From: Gari tellinella
Lineage: Eukaryota > Mollusca > Bivalvia > Cardiida > Psammobiidae
Reading direction: 5' to 3'
DNA: 64,000 nucleotides
NCBI GenBank assembly: GCA_922989275.2
Contig: OV277856.1
Coordinates: 81,797,038 to 81,861,037, forward strand
Notes under the pieces: generated by a model
What the model was told of the DNA's origin: nothing
Databases searched by the model: none
What the model saw: the letters and a program-made list of their open reading frames with translations, nothing else
Part shown: piece after piece, positions 30,871 through 43,046 of the stretch
How the letters are laid out: each line of letters starts with the position of its first letter
Numbering within the stretch: the first letter of the stretch is position 1
Program-made: the position numbers and the translations under genes

Positions 30871-31304
30871 AATTAAATCTGATAATCACCTTAAATGTCC
30901 GCTAATAGCATCCATAAAGTATCCCCTCTATTCATACTTGACAAACACATACATGATTTACACCTGATGTGTTGAAAACATCACAGCATAATTGAAGAGC
31001 TCTCCCAGGTGCAGTAACTAATGACGCAGTGTGATGTGATTAGCGGCACCGGCCTTTGTCGTAACCAAACTGTGAAAACAGTAGGTGAGTTTGTCTGTTT
31101 TATTTGTTAAGTGTTAAGTGTTGTCGGCGTTCTATTTTATTTACCAATATTGTCAGTGTTCTCTGTAATTAGCATATTTGAAATCTGTATGTAAATTATT
31201 TTTTGATTGGCTACTAGATTAATTATCAATTAATCCAATCAATTCTTCTGCAAGATATTATCCAATGAAACTCTCTACGGACTCGACAGAAATGTTTAAA
31301 AACG

Positions 31305-32580
31305 ATGGGAAAATCATATTTGATATTCAAAATGGATAAGTTTGTGCAACGTTTTAAGAGTAGTGAAGACGCCTTGCTTCAGGCGTGGAAGGATAATCCA
31401 ATTCTAAAGGGTCAGCCAAAACGTCCTGTTGGGAGGCCAAAGAAACGGAAAGCAGAAGACCAGCTAGAGGGAGCTTCCAAACGCCCAAACAACAGAGACA
31501 TCAATGAAGACCACTCGGACCCACTGCTTACGTCCTCAGCACCAACAAAACGTGGAGCGTACAAAGCATTCACTTTGAAGCAGAAGCGGGAAGTGGTTGA
31601 CTTTGCATGCCGCCGAGTTGATACAGCCTCTGAACAAGGAGTTCAAAGCCAGCCGTACCTGGGCAGAAAAGTTCATGAGACGCCACGAGCTGGTATTACG
31701 CGCAAAGACTTCAGTAGCCCAACGCCTTCCAGCTGACCTTGAATCCAAAATCGCCAGCTTCCATGAATTCATTGTTCAGCAGCGGGAGCTAGACGAGTTT
31801 GACGACAGACTTATTATCAACATGGACGAAACCCCCATGTACTTTGACTTAGTTTCTGGTAAGACAGTTGAAAGGAAAGGACATAAATCTGTACGAATCA
31901 GAACCACTGGAAGTGAGAAGCGTCACGTGACAATTGTGCTTGCCTGCTCTGCAGCCGGTGACATGCTGCCTCCAATGATAATTTTCAAAGGAAAGAGGCC
32001 CTTGGACATACCTCACCCACCAAAATGGATAGTGTGTGTTCAGGAGAAGGCGTGGATGGACGAGACCCTGGTGCTGAGATGGCTGTCCGATATCTACTTA
32101 CCTTTTACCCAGAAGGATCGTTCTATGCTTGTTATGGGCAGTTTCCGAGCTCATCTGACAGAGAAAGTTAAGAAGTGTATGAGGAATGGCAACATCGTAC
32201 CGGCAGTGATTCCTGGAGGCTGCACGTCGAAGGTCCAACCCTTGTATGTTTCCACCAACAAGCCTTTCAAGGGGGAGCTGAGGAAGAGCTGGACTAGTTT
32301 TATGCGCAACGCCACTAGGGATTCTGCAAACACCGGGGAACGCATCAAGACAGCTTCTAAGGCTGAACTTGTGTCATGGGTTGAGGGTGCGTTCCAACAC
32401 ATCGCAGCAAATAGGACACTTGTGATCAAATCATTTCATGTGTGCGGGATCAGCAACAGTCTGGGTGGGAGTCAGGACGAATTAGCCCGTAGCAACAGTG
32501 ACAGTGACTGTGAGAGTAGTGATGGGGAAGAGTTTGAGGGGTTTAGCCCTGAGGATGTACCAGACGATATGTTCGATTGA
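31305..32580 (+). pseudogene. pogo/Tigger-like transposase relic, unit 1
   Basis: Two frames make up one Tigger-like (DDE_1, CENP-B/Tc5-type helix-turn-helix) protein. The N-terminal frame (31305-about 31620) has an AT-hook-like RPVGRPKKRK and the first helix-turn-helix stretch AYKAFTLKQKREVVDFA. A deletion with frameshift near 31605 removes the rest of that domain and the start of the second. From ELIQPLNKEFKASRTWAEKF the second frame (31597-32580) continues through DDE_1 to an acidic tail. The first catalytic Asp is kept (NMDETP, codon at 31825). The second is Gly (LVMGSFRAH, 32137) and the third Tyr (QPLYVSTNK, 32245), where active relatives have Asp. It cannot catalyse transposition. Confidence 0.85.
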
Positions 32581-33067
32581 ATTTAGTGTGGAATGATCAG
32601 GCGTTAATCTTTCACCTGTTTTGCGCGTCATAGCAACTTACAGCATCTTGGATCCAATTAGACGCCGCGTAAATCGGTTTCTAATCAGGATCCAAACTAC
32701 TTGATAATCGCTTAATCGATTCTTATGTTTGATTAATGTTTGACACTGTTTAACAATACTGCAATAATATATATAATATTTGCGTATCTAACAGGGGAAA
32801 GGTTACGCGATTATCATAAAGTGCTGCTCTGCCATATGGCTATTTGGTGTGGTTTTGAAAGTGCTTTCGACGAGTGCTTTCTTTTGGATTACATATATCA
32901 ATTAGGAATAGTTATTAGTGAATGAAATAAATGGCGAGGAAAACCCCGGTAGTGGCCAGTCACAACCTCAAGTTGTCTGCACCCGGCGTTTTGCGCACCG
33001 GAAGACAAAATCAAAATTTGCTACGTTAATTTCGCACCTAGGTTCGACTGTGTTGCATTGTGAATAT

Positions 33068-33276
33068 TTAACCCTTATACTGCGGTGATATCGTCTGCTT
33101 CAAAATTGTCGTCTGCGATGTTTGTTAAATTTTAGATTGATCCATTTTTTAAGTTCAGAAATGTCGCGTGTCAAACAGTTTTGATCCAGTTCAGACGCCG
33201 CGTAATGCGGCGTCTGATCTGGAACAAAACTGTTTGCAAAAATCAGTTAAGTCGCGATCAGCAGTCAAAGTGTTAA
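33068..33276 (+). mobile_element. Family C MITE in tandem unit 1
   Basis: TTAA at 33068-33071 and 33273-33276, left end CCCTTATACTGCGG. ATCGTCTGCTTC and GTCGTCTGCGATG precede hairpin 33172-33236 (CAAACAGTTTTGATCC, CAGACGCCGCGTAATGCGG). Unit 2 copy: 39335-39543. Confidence 0.7.
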
Positions 33277-33616
33277 CTCTGAGCGCTAAAGGTAATATCG
33301 TCTGCAATTATCACCCACCGGTGCTTAGATTGTTTTGACGGTGTAGTTTTAACAGTTCGGATCCAAATGCAACGTCACATTACACGGCGTCTTATCTGGA
33401 TCCACACAGCTTATATAAAATATTTTGCCCCATGCATTCGAAAAGCTCCGAATTCTGATATTTGCTGGTATAACACAAACCTCAACAAAATAAAGTTGAA
33501 TAGGTAAAAACAACATGATACTGAAAAACGAAACTCAGTTACTCGGCATTTGATTCAAATCAATGTTGTTTTGCAAGTTATATAATGTATAGTTGGGAAA
33601 GGCAGGCGAAGGTTTA

Positions 33617-33840
33617 CAGTGGAGAATACGTTATTATTTCCGTTTAAACGCAAACCCAGACGTAGAAATTGACAATTGCTGACAAAATATATTTTCCTTT
33701 TGAGTGCGGAACACAGTGAGTAGTGCGATCAGGCGCCCGTCAACAGGCGTCTGATCTGGCTACTAACTGTTTGCAATTGAACCAATAGTTTTAGGTTAAA
33801 CAGGTAAACTGTGAAAGAATAATTAACGCCTTCTCCACTG
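33617..33840 (+). mobile_element. Family M MITE in tandem unit 1
   Basis: TA then CAGTGGAGAATACGTTATTA; right end GCCTTCTCCACTG. The central hairpin is degraded (GATCAGGCGCCCGTCAACAGG). Unit 2 copy 39883-40102 lacks four bases near the right end. Confidence 0.7.
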
Positions 33841-36590
33841 GGTTATAGACATCTACGCATCAATAATTTATTGCATTCAACATTTGTTTTGGTGTTGATC
33901 TTTTATGAAGCATATAGTATAGGCATAGTCTGTTTAAAAAAATAAAATATGAATGTGAAGCTTATTTCTTGCGTTTGTTGTCTGTAGTGCATTCCTCGTG
34001 ACTGCACTTTGCCAATTTTGTTTGTTTTTCACAACCTAATAATCTTGTCGTTATGAAATATAACCACTTAAAATTTCTTAGCAATGATTGAGTTTCAAAC
34101 AGCAGGTATCCAGGCCATACGTTGAGTAACTCTGCGTCTGATCAGGATCCGTGTTCTGTGACACGTTTTCGTGAATCGTGAATTTTTTTAACAGTACAAC
34201 ATGAATTACAGCCGTAGCGATCAAAACAACAGGCGAAGGGTAGAGTAAAAGAATTTACTTTATTAGAAAAAGTATTGGCGTATGACACCGGTTCAGTTAG
34301 GATCCAAACAGTTTGCAAGTCATACGTGTCAGACAAAGACCCGTCTATTACTGCCCAAACTTGAAAACAACATGTTGATTAGACAGCTGTCAACTTTCTG
34401 TTACGTATAAAAATAACTGCACTGGCTAGCTACCCTGCTCAAAATAACCTCCTGTGTTCTCATTCTGTACTTCATTTCGTCTGCTGTAAATAAATGTGGA
34501 CTTTATCAAACTCAAATTTATCAGGCGATTTTGTTTAATCATATTAGATTAGATTACCGCACATCATTTTTATAAGGTCAATTTAGACAAGAATTGGGGA
34601 AACGTATACACAATTCTATAGCAGACGGGTCGATCTAAAAATAGAATTGTGTTGTGTCAATCCGCTGCCTCGATCTCCCTTTGTCGCGCCGTCTGCTGTC
34701 TCCTGTGTAAGAAACAAAAGGATAAACTGGCTGAATGGCATAGACATTTAGGAATAAGCTACGAGTTATGGTAAACAGTTTGAACTTATTTTGGCAGTTG
34801 TAGAAAAGGTGTAAAGTTTAACAATTCAATAACTCGATCTACCCGTGCCGTATTGTCGAAAGAGAAAAGCCTCGGCGTCTCTAAATACAGTTCTATATTT
34901 ACAGACCTGAATTGCACAGCATTAACCATTTACCTCTGTCCATCGATCGATCTCAGCAAACAGTTTGGATCCTGAAAAAAAGCTGAATATACTCTTGTCG
35001 GCTTAACGTTGGCTACTTAACATTCGGGATTATTTTACATGGAATCACTCCGCTGTCGTTCTACCGCGGACTATGCTAGTAGGCGGTAAATGGGCGATTG
35101 GCAATAGGAATCCTTCAATCTGCTGTATAAAAACGGAGTCAGCCTGATTTATCCTTTTAAATCCACAGCCTGATGCCATTTTCTCATGATATTGTGTAGC
35201 GTTTCAATGAATAAGGTAAAAAGAAAGCCACAAGCTTTTTCTGAAAAAAGTATTTTTGGGTTTTAGCAGCATAAAGTTGTGTGCCGTGACGGCTACGTGA
35301 AGGACGAAGTTGGTATACCGACTAAGGCCTTACGGGCCCTAACGGCCCCTAGGCCAAATCAAAGCGCTGAAAGCGCTAAAGGCCTAGGGACTGGCATGAT
35401 TAATGAACTAAAGAAATTGTAGTGATGATATTGAAACAAAACATCATTTTTTAAATCAATATCTATTAAGAAAATCACAATAGTATGCCAAGCAGTTGTT
35501 CTCAGTACCCGGATGCCGATAGAGAGGTGGGACAACTTTCAAAGTGACCCTGATCAGAAAAAGGGTTTGTATATCTATTAGCTGGGACGACTTTCAAAGA
35601 GACCCTGATCAGAAAAATGGTTTGTATATCTATTAGCCATCTGAAGGCTGGACGAAATAAAGAAAATATGGACGCTTTAGAAATTATCCGTCGAATGAAG
35701 ACTGTAGAGGCATTTTCACAACTCAGGATTCAGTTCAGGAAACGAAATTTGGTTAGTTTTTGTTAGCATTGATAGAATGCATTACTTGTAGTTGTTGTAA
35801 GGGTGTGAAATGCACGTGTATCGAATGAGCATCTATCCATGTGTAGTGGCGAAAGTGAAAGTACTTAAGGAGACTTCGATAGTATACACATATGGCAGGG
35901 GTAACATGACATGACAACACTCGTTGTGCGGTGTTTGGTTAAATACTAATCATTTTTATAAATATTTCATCGACTCTGCGTGTAAATTTGCATATGTAAA
36001 ACAATTGAACGTGTTTTGTGTTACTGTACTTCAAATATGAGCTTATTTTTAGATTCTTACATGCCCTGTGCAATAGATTAGATCTATATTGTATTGCATT
36101 TATTTTGAACTGATCCCATGAGAGATGGTAATTGTTAAGCATGTCGAGTTTGGGGTGTTACTAATATTAGTCCTGTGTTTTAATTCCAGGATGAGCACCA
36201 GCACTGAGGAGGCTCACACATATATAGCCAAGGCATGAACGAAAAAAAATACCGTATTTACCCTAACAGTTCGGACACAAAAAAATAATTATATTTTTTG
36301 CTGTCCGAATTCATTATAAATTATTTCAATTCTTTTTAGGTGGTGTCCGAAGACATAATAATCTGTAACATGTATATTCTAAACGAAAAATTGTTTCCCC
36401 TCACACATGTTTTCTAAGACCAACATGGCGGCCGCGGTACATCAAAACGAAAGTACGGAAATTCTGATGCATTCCGATACCGCTGAAAGTTTTATTAAGC
36501 TGGCAGTTAAAAGAAGTGACAACTAAAATTAAATCTGATAATCACCTTAAATGTCCGCTAATAGCATCCATAAAGTATCCCCTCTATTCA

Positions 36591-37196
36591 GAGACCAATT
36601 TATACAAGAATGGAATACTTCAATAACAAATATGTCCAAACTGTCATTTTATTGCAAATTTAAAAAAGAATTCTGTTACGAGCCATATCTTGATAAAATA
36701 AGATATGACTCTAACAGAATTCAATTTACTCGGTTATGGTTATCGTCCCATTCGTTAGAAATAGAATCAGGAAGATATAGGGGTATTGTAAGAGAGGATC
36801 GTTTTTGCAGGATGTGTAATTTCAACTGCGTTGAATCAGAATATCATTTTGTATTATGTTGTCCAAAATATGCAAGTTTACGTCGACAATATTTGGGAAA
36901 TGTTTCTTGGCCATCTATAGGAAAATTCAATTCATTGCTTAGTTCTAAAAATAGAAATGTAATAAATAAGCTTTCAATTTATATCAAGAAGGCAAATAGT
37001 TTACGCCAAAAAACCCTAGAGTCTTTAACTGTTTCGTAATTCTGATGGAAAATCTATCTTGTTGGATGAAGTGTTTGTATTTGATATATGTGTTTGTGTA
37101 AGCATATTTATTGTATTATGCCATGTTCTTTATATGTATGTAATTAGCCAAAGGCAAATTGTTGCCGATATGCTAATAAAGCTGAAACTGAAACTG
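36591..37196 (+). mobile_element. 5'-truncated LINE tail inserted in unit 2, target duplication ATTCA
   Basis: Unit 1 has one ATTCA at 30930-30934; unit 2 has ATTCA at 36586-36590 and 37197-37201 with 606 bp between. The insert encodes the C-terminal end of a LINE protein (SHSLEIESGRYRGIVRED, then CRMC...EYHFVLCCPKY) with a stop at 37039, followed by a 3' tail ending CTGAAACTGAAACTG. An ATG upstream of the insert fuses in frame by chance. No reverse transcriptase core. Confidence 0.88.
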
Positions 37197-37571
37197 ATTC
37201 ATACTTGACAAACACATACATGATTTACACCTGATGTGTTGAAAACATCACAGCATAATTGAAGAGCTCTCCCAGGTGCAGTAACTAATGACGCAGTGTG
37301 ATGTGATTAGCGGCACCGGCCTTTGTCGTAACCAAACTGTGAAAACAGTAGGTGAGTTTGTCTGTTTTATTTGTTAAGTGTTAAGTGTTGTCGGCGTTCT
37401 ATTTTATTTACCAATATTGTCAGTGTTCTCTGTAATAAGCATATTTGAAATCTGTATGTAAATTATTTTTTGATTGGCTACTAGATTAATTATCAATTAA
37501 TCCAATCAATTCTTCTGCAAGATATTATCCAATGAAACTCTCTACGGACTCGACAGAAATGTTTAAAAACG

Positions 37572-38846
37572 ATGGGAAAATCATATTTGTTGTTCAAAAT
37601 GGATAAGTTTGTGCAACGTTTTAAGAGTAGTGAAGACGCCTTGCTTCAGGCGTGGAAGGATAATCCAATTCCAAAGGGTCAGCCAAAACGTCCTGTTGGG
37701 AGGCCAAAGAAACGGAAAGCAGAAGACCAGCTAGAGGGAGCTTCCAAACGCCCAAACAACAGAGACATCAATGAAGACCACTCGGACCCACTGCTTACGT
37801 CCTCAACACCAACAAAACGTGGAGCGTACAAAGCATTCACTTTGAAGCAGAAGCGGGAAGTGGCTGACTTTGCATGCCGCCGAGTTGATACAGCCTCTGA
37901 ACAAGGAGTTCAAAGCCAGCCGTACCTGGGCAGAAAAGTTCATGAGACGCCACGAGCTGGTATTACGCGCAAAGACCTCAGTAGCCCAACATCTTCCAGC
38001 TGACCTTGAATCCAAAATTGCCAGCTTCCATGAATTCATTGTTCAGCAGCGGGAGCTAGACGAGTTTGACGACAGACTTATTATCAACATGGACGAAACC
38101 CCCATGTACTTTGACTTAGTTTCTGGTAAGACAGTTGAAAGGAAAGGACAAAAATCTGTACGAATCAGAACCACTGGAAGTGAGAAGCGTCACGTGACAA
38201 TTGTGCTTGCCTACTCTGCAGCCGGTGACATGCTGCCTCCAATGATAATTTTCAAAGGAAAGAGGCCCTTGGACATACCTCACCCACCAAAATGGATAGT
38301 GTGTGTTCAGGAGAAGGCGTGGATGGACGAGACCCTGGTGCTGAGATGGCTGTCCGACATCTACTTACCTTTTACCCAGAAGGATCGTTCTATGCTTGTT
38401 ATGGGCAGTTTCCGAGCTCATCTGACAGAGAAAGTTAAGAAGTGTATGAGGAATGGCAACATCGTACCGGCAGTGATTCCTGGAGGCTGCACGTCGAAGG
38501 TCCAACCCTTGTATGTTTCCACCAACAAGCCTTTCAAGGGGGGCTGAGGAAGAGCTGGACTAGTTTTATGCGCAACGCCACTAGGGATTCTGCAAACACC
38601 GGGGAACGCATCAAGACAGCTTCTAAGGCTGAACTTGTGTCATGGGTTGAGGGTGCGTTCCAACACATCGCAGCAAATAGGACACTTGTGATCAAATCAT
38701 TTCATGTGTGCGGGATCAGCAACAGTCTGGGTGGGAGTCAGGACGAATTAGCCCGTAGCAACAGTGACAGTGACTGTGAGAGTAGTGATGGGGAAGAGTT
38801 TGAGGGGTTTAGCCCTGAGGATGTACCAGACGATATGTTCGATTGA
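37572..38846 (+). pseudogene. pogo/Tigger-like transposase relic, unit 2
   Basis: Same structure as 31305-32580: AT-hook-like N-terminus, the same internal deletion with frameshift, first catalytic Asp kept (38092), Gly (38404) and Tyr (38512) at the other two positions. It has gained one further frameshift at about 38538-38543, where unit 1 reads AAGGGGGAGCTG and unit 2 AAGGGGGGCTG. The shared lesions predate the duplication; the extra frameshift came after it. Confidence 0.85.
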
Positions 38847-41800
38847 ATTTAGTGTGGAATGATCAGGCGTTAATCTTTCACCTGTTTTGCGCGTCATAGC
38901 AACTTACAGCATCTTGGATCCAATTAGACGCCGCGTAAATCGGTTTCTAATCAGGATCCAAACTGCTTGATAATCGCTTAATCGATTCTTATGTTTGATT
39001 AATGCTTGACACTTTTTAACAATACTGCAATAATATATATAATATTTGCGTATCTAACAGGGGAAAGGTTACGCGATTATCATAAAGTGCTGCTCTGCCA
39101 TATGGCTATTTGGTGTGGTTTTGAATGTGCTTTCGACGAGTGCTTTCTTTTGGATTACATATATCAATTAGGAATAGTTATTAGTGAATGAAATAAATGG
39201 CGAGGAAGAACCCCGGTAGTGGCCAGTCACAACCTCAAGTTGTCTGGACCCGGCGTTTTGCGCACCGGAAGACAAAATCAAAATTTGCTACGTTAATTTC
39301 GCACCTAGGTTCGACTGTGTTGCATTGTGAATAGTTAACCCTTATACTGCGGTGATATCGTCTGCTTCAAAATTGTCGTCTGCGATGTTTGTTAAATTTT
39401 AGATTGATCCATTTTTTAAGTTCAGAAATGTCGCGTGTCAAACAGTTTTGATCCAGTTCAGACGCCGCGTAATGCGGCGTCTGATCTGGAACAAAACTGT
39501 TTGCAAAAATCAGTTAAGTCGCGATCAGCAGTCAAAGTGTTAACTCTGAGCGCTAAAGGTAATATCGTCTGCAATTATCACCCACCGGTGCTTAGATTGT
39601 TTTGACGGTGTAGTTTTAACAGTTCGGATCCAAATGCAACGTCACATTACACGGCGTCTTATCTGGATCCACACAGCTTATATAAAATATTTTGCCCCAT
39701 GCATTCGAAAAGCTCCGAATTCTGATATTTGCTGGTATTACACAAACCTCAACAAAATAAAGTTGAATAGGTAAAACAACATGATACTGAAAAACGAAAC
39801 TCAGTTACTCGGCATTTGATTCAAATCAATGTTGTTTTGCAAGTTATATAATGTATAGTTGCGAAAGGCAGGCGAAGGTTTACAGTGGAGAATACGTTAT
39901 TATTTCCGTTTAAACGCAAACCCAGACGTAGAAATTGACAATTGCTGACAAAATATATTTTCCTTTTGAGTGCGGAACACAGTGAGTAGTGCGATCAGGC
40001 GCCCGTCAACAGGCGTCTGATCTGGCTACTAACTGTTTGCAATTGAACCAATAGTTTTAGGTTAAACAGGTAAACTGTGAAAGAATAACGCCTTCTCCAC
40101 TGGGTTATAGACATCTACGTATCAATAATTTATTGCATTCAACATTTGTTTTGGTGTTGATCTTTTATGAAGCATATAGTATAGGCATAGTCTGTTTAAA
40201 AAAATAAAATATGAATGTGAAGCTTATTTCTTGCGTTTGTTGTCTGTAGTGCATTCCTCGTGACTGCACTTTGCCAATTTTGTTTGTTTTTCACAACCTA
40301 ATAATCTTGTCGTTATGAAATATAACCACTTAAAATTTCTTAGCAATGATTGAGTTTCAAACAGCAGGTATCCAGGCCATACGTCGAGTAACTCGGCGTC
40401 TGATCAGGATCCGTGTTCTGTGACACGTTTATGTGAATTTTTTTAACAGTACAACATGAATTACAGCCGTAGCGATCAAAACAACAGGCGAAGGGTAGAG
40501 TAAAAGAATTTACTTTATTAGAAAAAGTATTTGCGTATGACACAGGTTCAGTTAGGATCCAAACAGTTTGCAAGTCATACGTGTCAGACAAAGACCCGTC
40601 TATTACTGCCCAAACTTGAAAACAACATGTTGATTAGACAGCTGTCAACTTTCTGTTACGTATAAAAATAACTGCACTGGCTAGCTACCCTGCTCAAAAT
40701 AACCTCCTGTGTTCTCATTCTGTACTTCATTTCGTCTGCTGTAAATAAATGTGGACTTTATCAAACTCAAATTTATCAGGCGATTTCGTTTAATCATATT
40801 AGATTAGATTACCGCACATCATTTTTATAAGGTCAATTTAGACAAGAATTGGGGAAACGTATACACAATTCTATAGCAGACGGGTCGATCTAAAAATAGA
40901 ATTGTGTTGTGTCAATCCGCTGCCTCGATCTCCCTGTGTCGCGCCGTCTGCTGTCTCCTGTGTAAGAAACAAAAGGATAAACTGGCTGAATGGCATAGAC
41001 ATTTAGGAATAAGCTACGAGTTATGGTAAACAGTTTGAACTTATTTTGGCAGTTGTAGAAAAGGTGTAAAGTTTAACAATTCAATAACTCGATCTACCCG
41101 TGCCGTATTGTCGAAAGAGAAAAGCCTCGGCGTCTCTAAATACAGTTCTATATTTACAGACCTTAATTGCACAGCATTAACCATTTACCTCTGTCCACGA
41201 GATCGATCTCAGCAAACAGTTTGGATCCTGAAAAAAAAGCTGAATATACTCTTGTCGGCTTAACGTTGGCTACTTAACATTCGGGATTATTTTACGTGGA
41301 ATCACTCCGCTGTCGTTCTACCGCGGACTATGCTAGTAGGCGGTAAATGGGCGATTGGCAATAGGAATAGCCTTCAATCTGCTGTATAAAAACGGAGTCA
41401 GCTTGATTTATCCGTTTAAATCCACAGCCTGATGCCATTTTCTCATGATATTGTGTAGCGTTTCAATGAATAAGGTAAAAAGAAAGCCTCAAGCTTTTTC
41501 TGAAAAAAGTATTTTTGGGTTTTAGCAGCATAAATGTTGTGTGCCGTGACGGCTACGTGAAGGACGAAGTTGGTATACCTACTAAGGCCTTACGGGCCCT
41601 AACGGCCCCTAGGCCAAAAACTGGAAACACCAATTTCAGTAACATGTTTTCGCGGTTGTCCCCATAATTACACAATAGGTTACAATTTGTATCAATCCTT
41701 TAACTGCATACTTTATAAAATGTGGAAAACAGATCTTCTGTAGTAGAAAATGTCAAGAGCAAAACTTATACATGTATTCTGTATTTACTTTCAGCCTGCT

Positions 41801-42099
41801 TTAAACTATCATCTACTAGAGTATAGAAAATATTTCTTATTGTACATTTTCATGACTTTAGTGGAGGAATATATCACTGTGCTTAAAGGCGCTTCTATAA
41901 GGGAAAAGGTTAAAGTACCTAGAATTCCAAGTAGACTGGTTCATGTTTTGGTAACTAAAAGGATCAACAAGGGAACCTAATTACCCACAAGAGCTACAAA
42001 GTGTTGAAAGAATTAAAACTTTTGATCATTCAGCATTTGAGCGTTCGTGAAAGCGGGAATTTACCTAAAATATTATGTTGGTCTTGTTTTACCGTATAG

Positions 42100-42263
42100 G
42101 GCGTTATAATTCCTAAGATCACTGTTTACGACGAAGACAAACGATCTGGTGCCTCACAGGATGACAAGATAGATTACCTTCAGCACGTGCACAGCTTGCC
42201 ACCTGATTACAACAACAACAGATCGCACGTCTATAAGTTCGACATAAAGGGACAAGTATCCAA
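42100..42263 (+). CDS. DSL gene exon 1 of those visible: C2/MNNL-like segment
   Basis: Acceptor CCGTATAG; a TAG stop sits in frame just before it, so the frame needs splicing. It encodes GVIIPKITVYDEDKRSGASQ, then DDKIDYLQ and a segment ending HVYKFDIKGQVSK. The D-E-D...DDKID pattern resembles a C2 calcium-binding loop. In Notch ligands a C2-fold MNNL domain sits directly before DSL, as here. The donor AA|GTAACG leaves phase 2, which fits the next exon. Earlier exons (signal peptide, start) are not identified and may lie left of the tandem units. Confidence 0.65.
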
Positions 42264-42687
42264 GTAACGTAACATAATATTAACGTATAAATAAGTAACG
42301 TTATATTTAAACCATTACTCCATAAATACGCATTTTTACGCCTTTATTTTAGTCGTCCACAAAAGAAATAATGTTCCACTTTATATAGCCAGGGAAATAC
42401 CAGTAGTTCCTATATCCTTTAAATCAGACTGAACGTAAAGCAGAATGCGCCTTTAGATATTCCATCAAGCTTTAAGATAAACTGGACATGTGTAATTTTG
42501 GAGTTCTCTGGAAGTCTGCCTTAGGCAGACTTGACTCCATCATATTTAATAGCTTGGTTTAGAAATCTTCATCGAAGTTTTCTGCACACAAAATTTAGTA
42601 TTTCTTTAGCACTAATATCTGTCTTTATTGAATAATTTTCTTAGTAACAAAATGTCTCGTTTGGATCTGCATGATTCATTTTTACTA

Positions 42688-43044
42688 CAATGCTCCCTCT
42701 CTACAACGGCCCTCCCAACAACGATTCCCTCCTCACAACGACGCTTGCCGCTGATCCCGAAACAAGAAATGATGTCCAACCTTTTTACGTCTGCAATATC
42801 TTCTGCTTAAAGTTGTCGTCTGCTGTTTTTCTCAAAATTACATATTGGGCATTTTGACATAACAAACCTTAGTGACGAGTGACAAACAGCTTGAATCCAG
42901 ATCAGACGCCGCGTTACGCGGCGTCTGATCTGGATTCAAGCTGTTTGCAAATTTAAGCCTATTTCCCTCTCTATAACGACTCCCTCCGAACAACGAACAC
43001 AATTGTTGTCTCTCATTGGATGTTGTTGTAGAGAGGGAGCGCTG
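42688..43044 (+). mobile_element. Family S MITE, 357 bp, inside DSL gene intron
   Basis: TA then CAATGCTCCCTCTCTACAAC; right end GAGAGGGAGCGCTG then TA. Hairpin 42883-42947 is a perfect-looking CAAACAGCTTGAATCC module. A second, damaged copy starts at 43047 using the same TA. Confidence 0.8.
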
Positions 43045-43046
43045 TA

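Larger units (their letters stand above)
29700..35355 (+). repeat. Tandem unit 1 (5.65 kb)
   Basis: Starts AAATCAAAGCGCTGAAAGCG and ends CCCCTAGGCC. It is followed immediately by unit 2, which begins with the same bases; AAA is shared at the left edge, junction and right edge. Apart from scattered substitutions and small indels, unit 2 differs mainly by one LINE insertion. The unit contains a pogo-like transposase relic, a family C MITE, a family M MITE and several hairpin fragments. Confidence 0.9.
35356..41615 (+). repeat. Tandem unit 2 (6.26 kb, includes LINE insertion)
   Basis: Second copy of the 29700-35355 unit in direct orientation; ends CCCCTAGGCC then AAAAACTGG. Without the LINE insert it is within ten bases of unit 1 in length. 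Confidence 0.9.

Noticed and set aside
29700..41615. Helitron as the basis of the tandem units
   Set aside because: TC near the start, CTAG near the end and a terminal hairpin are suggestive, but GCC and AAA bases after CTAG belong to the unit, there is no A|T insertion site, and no Rep/helicase ORF exists.
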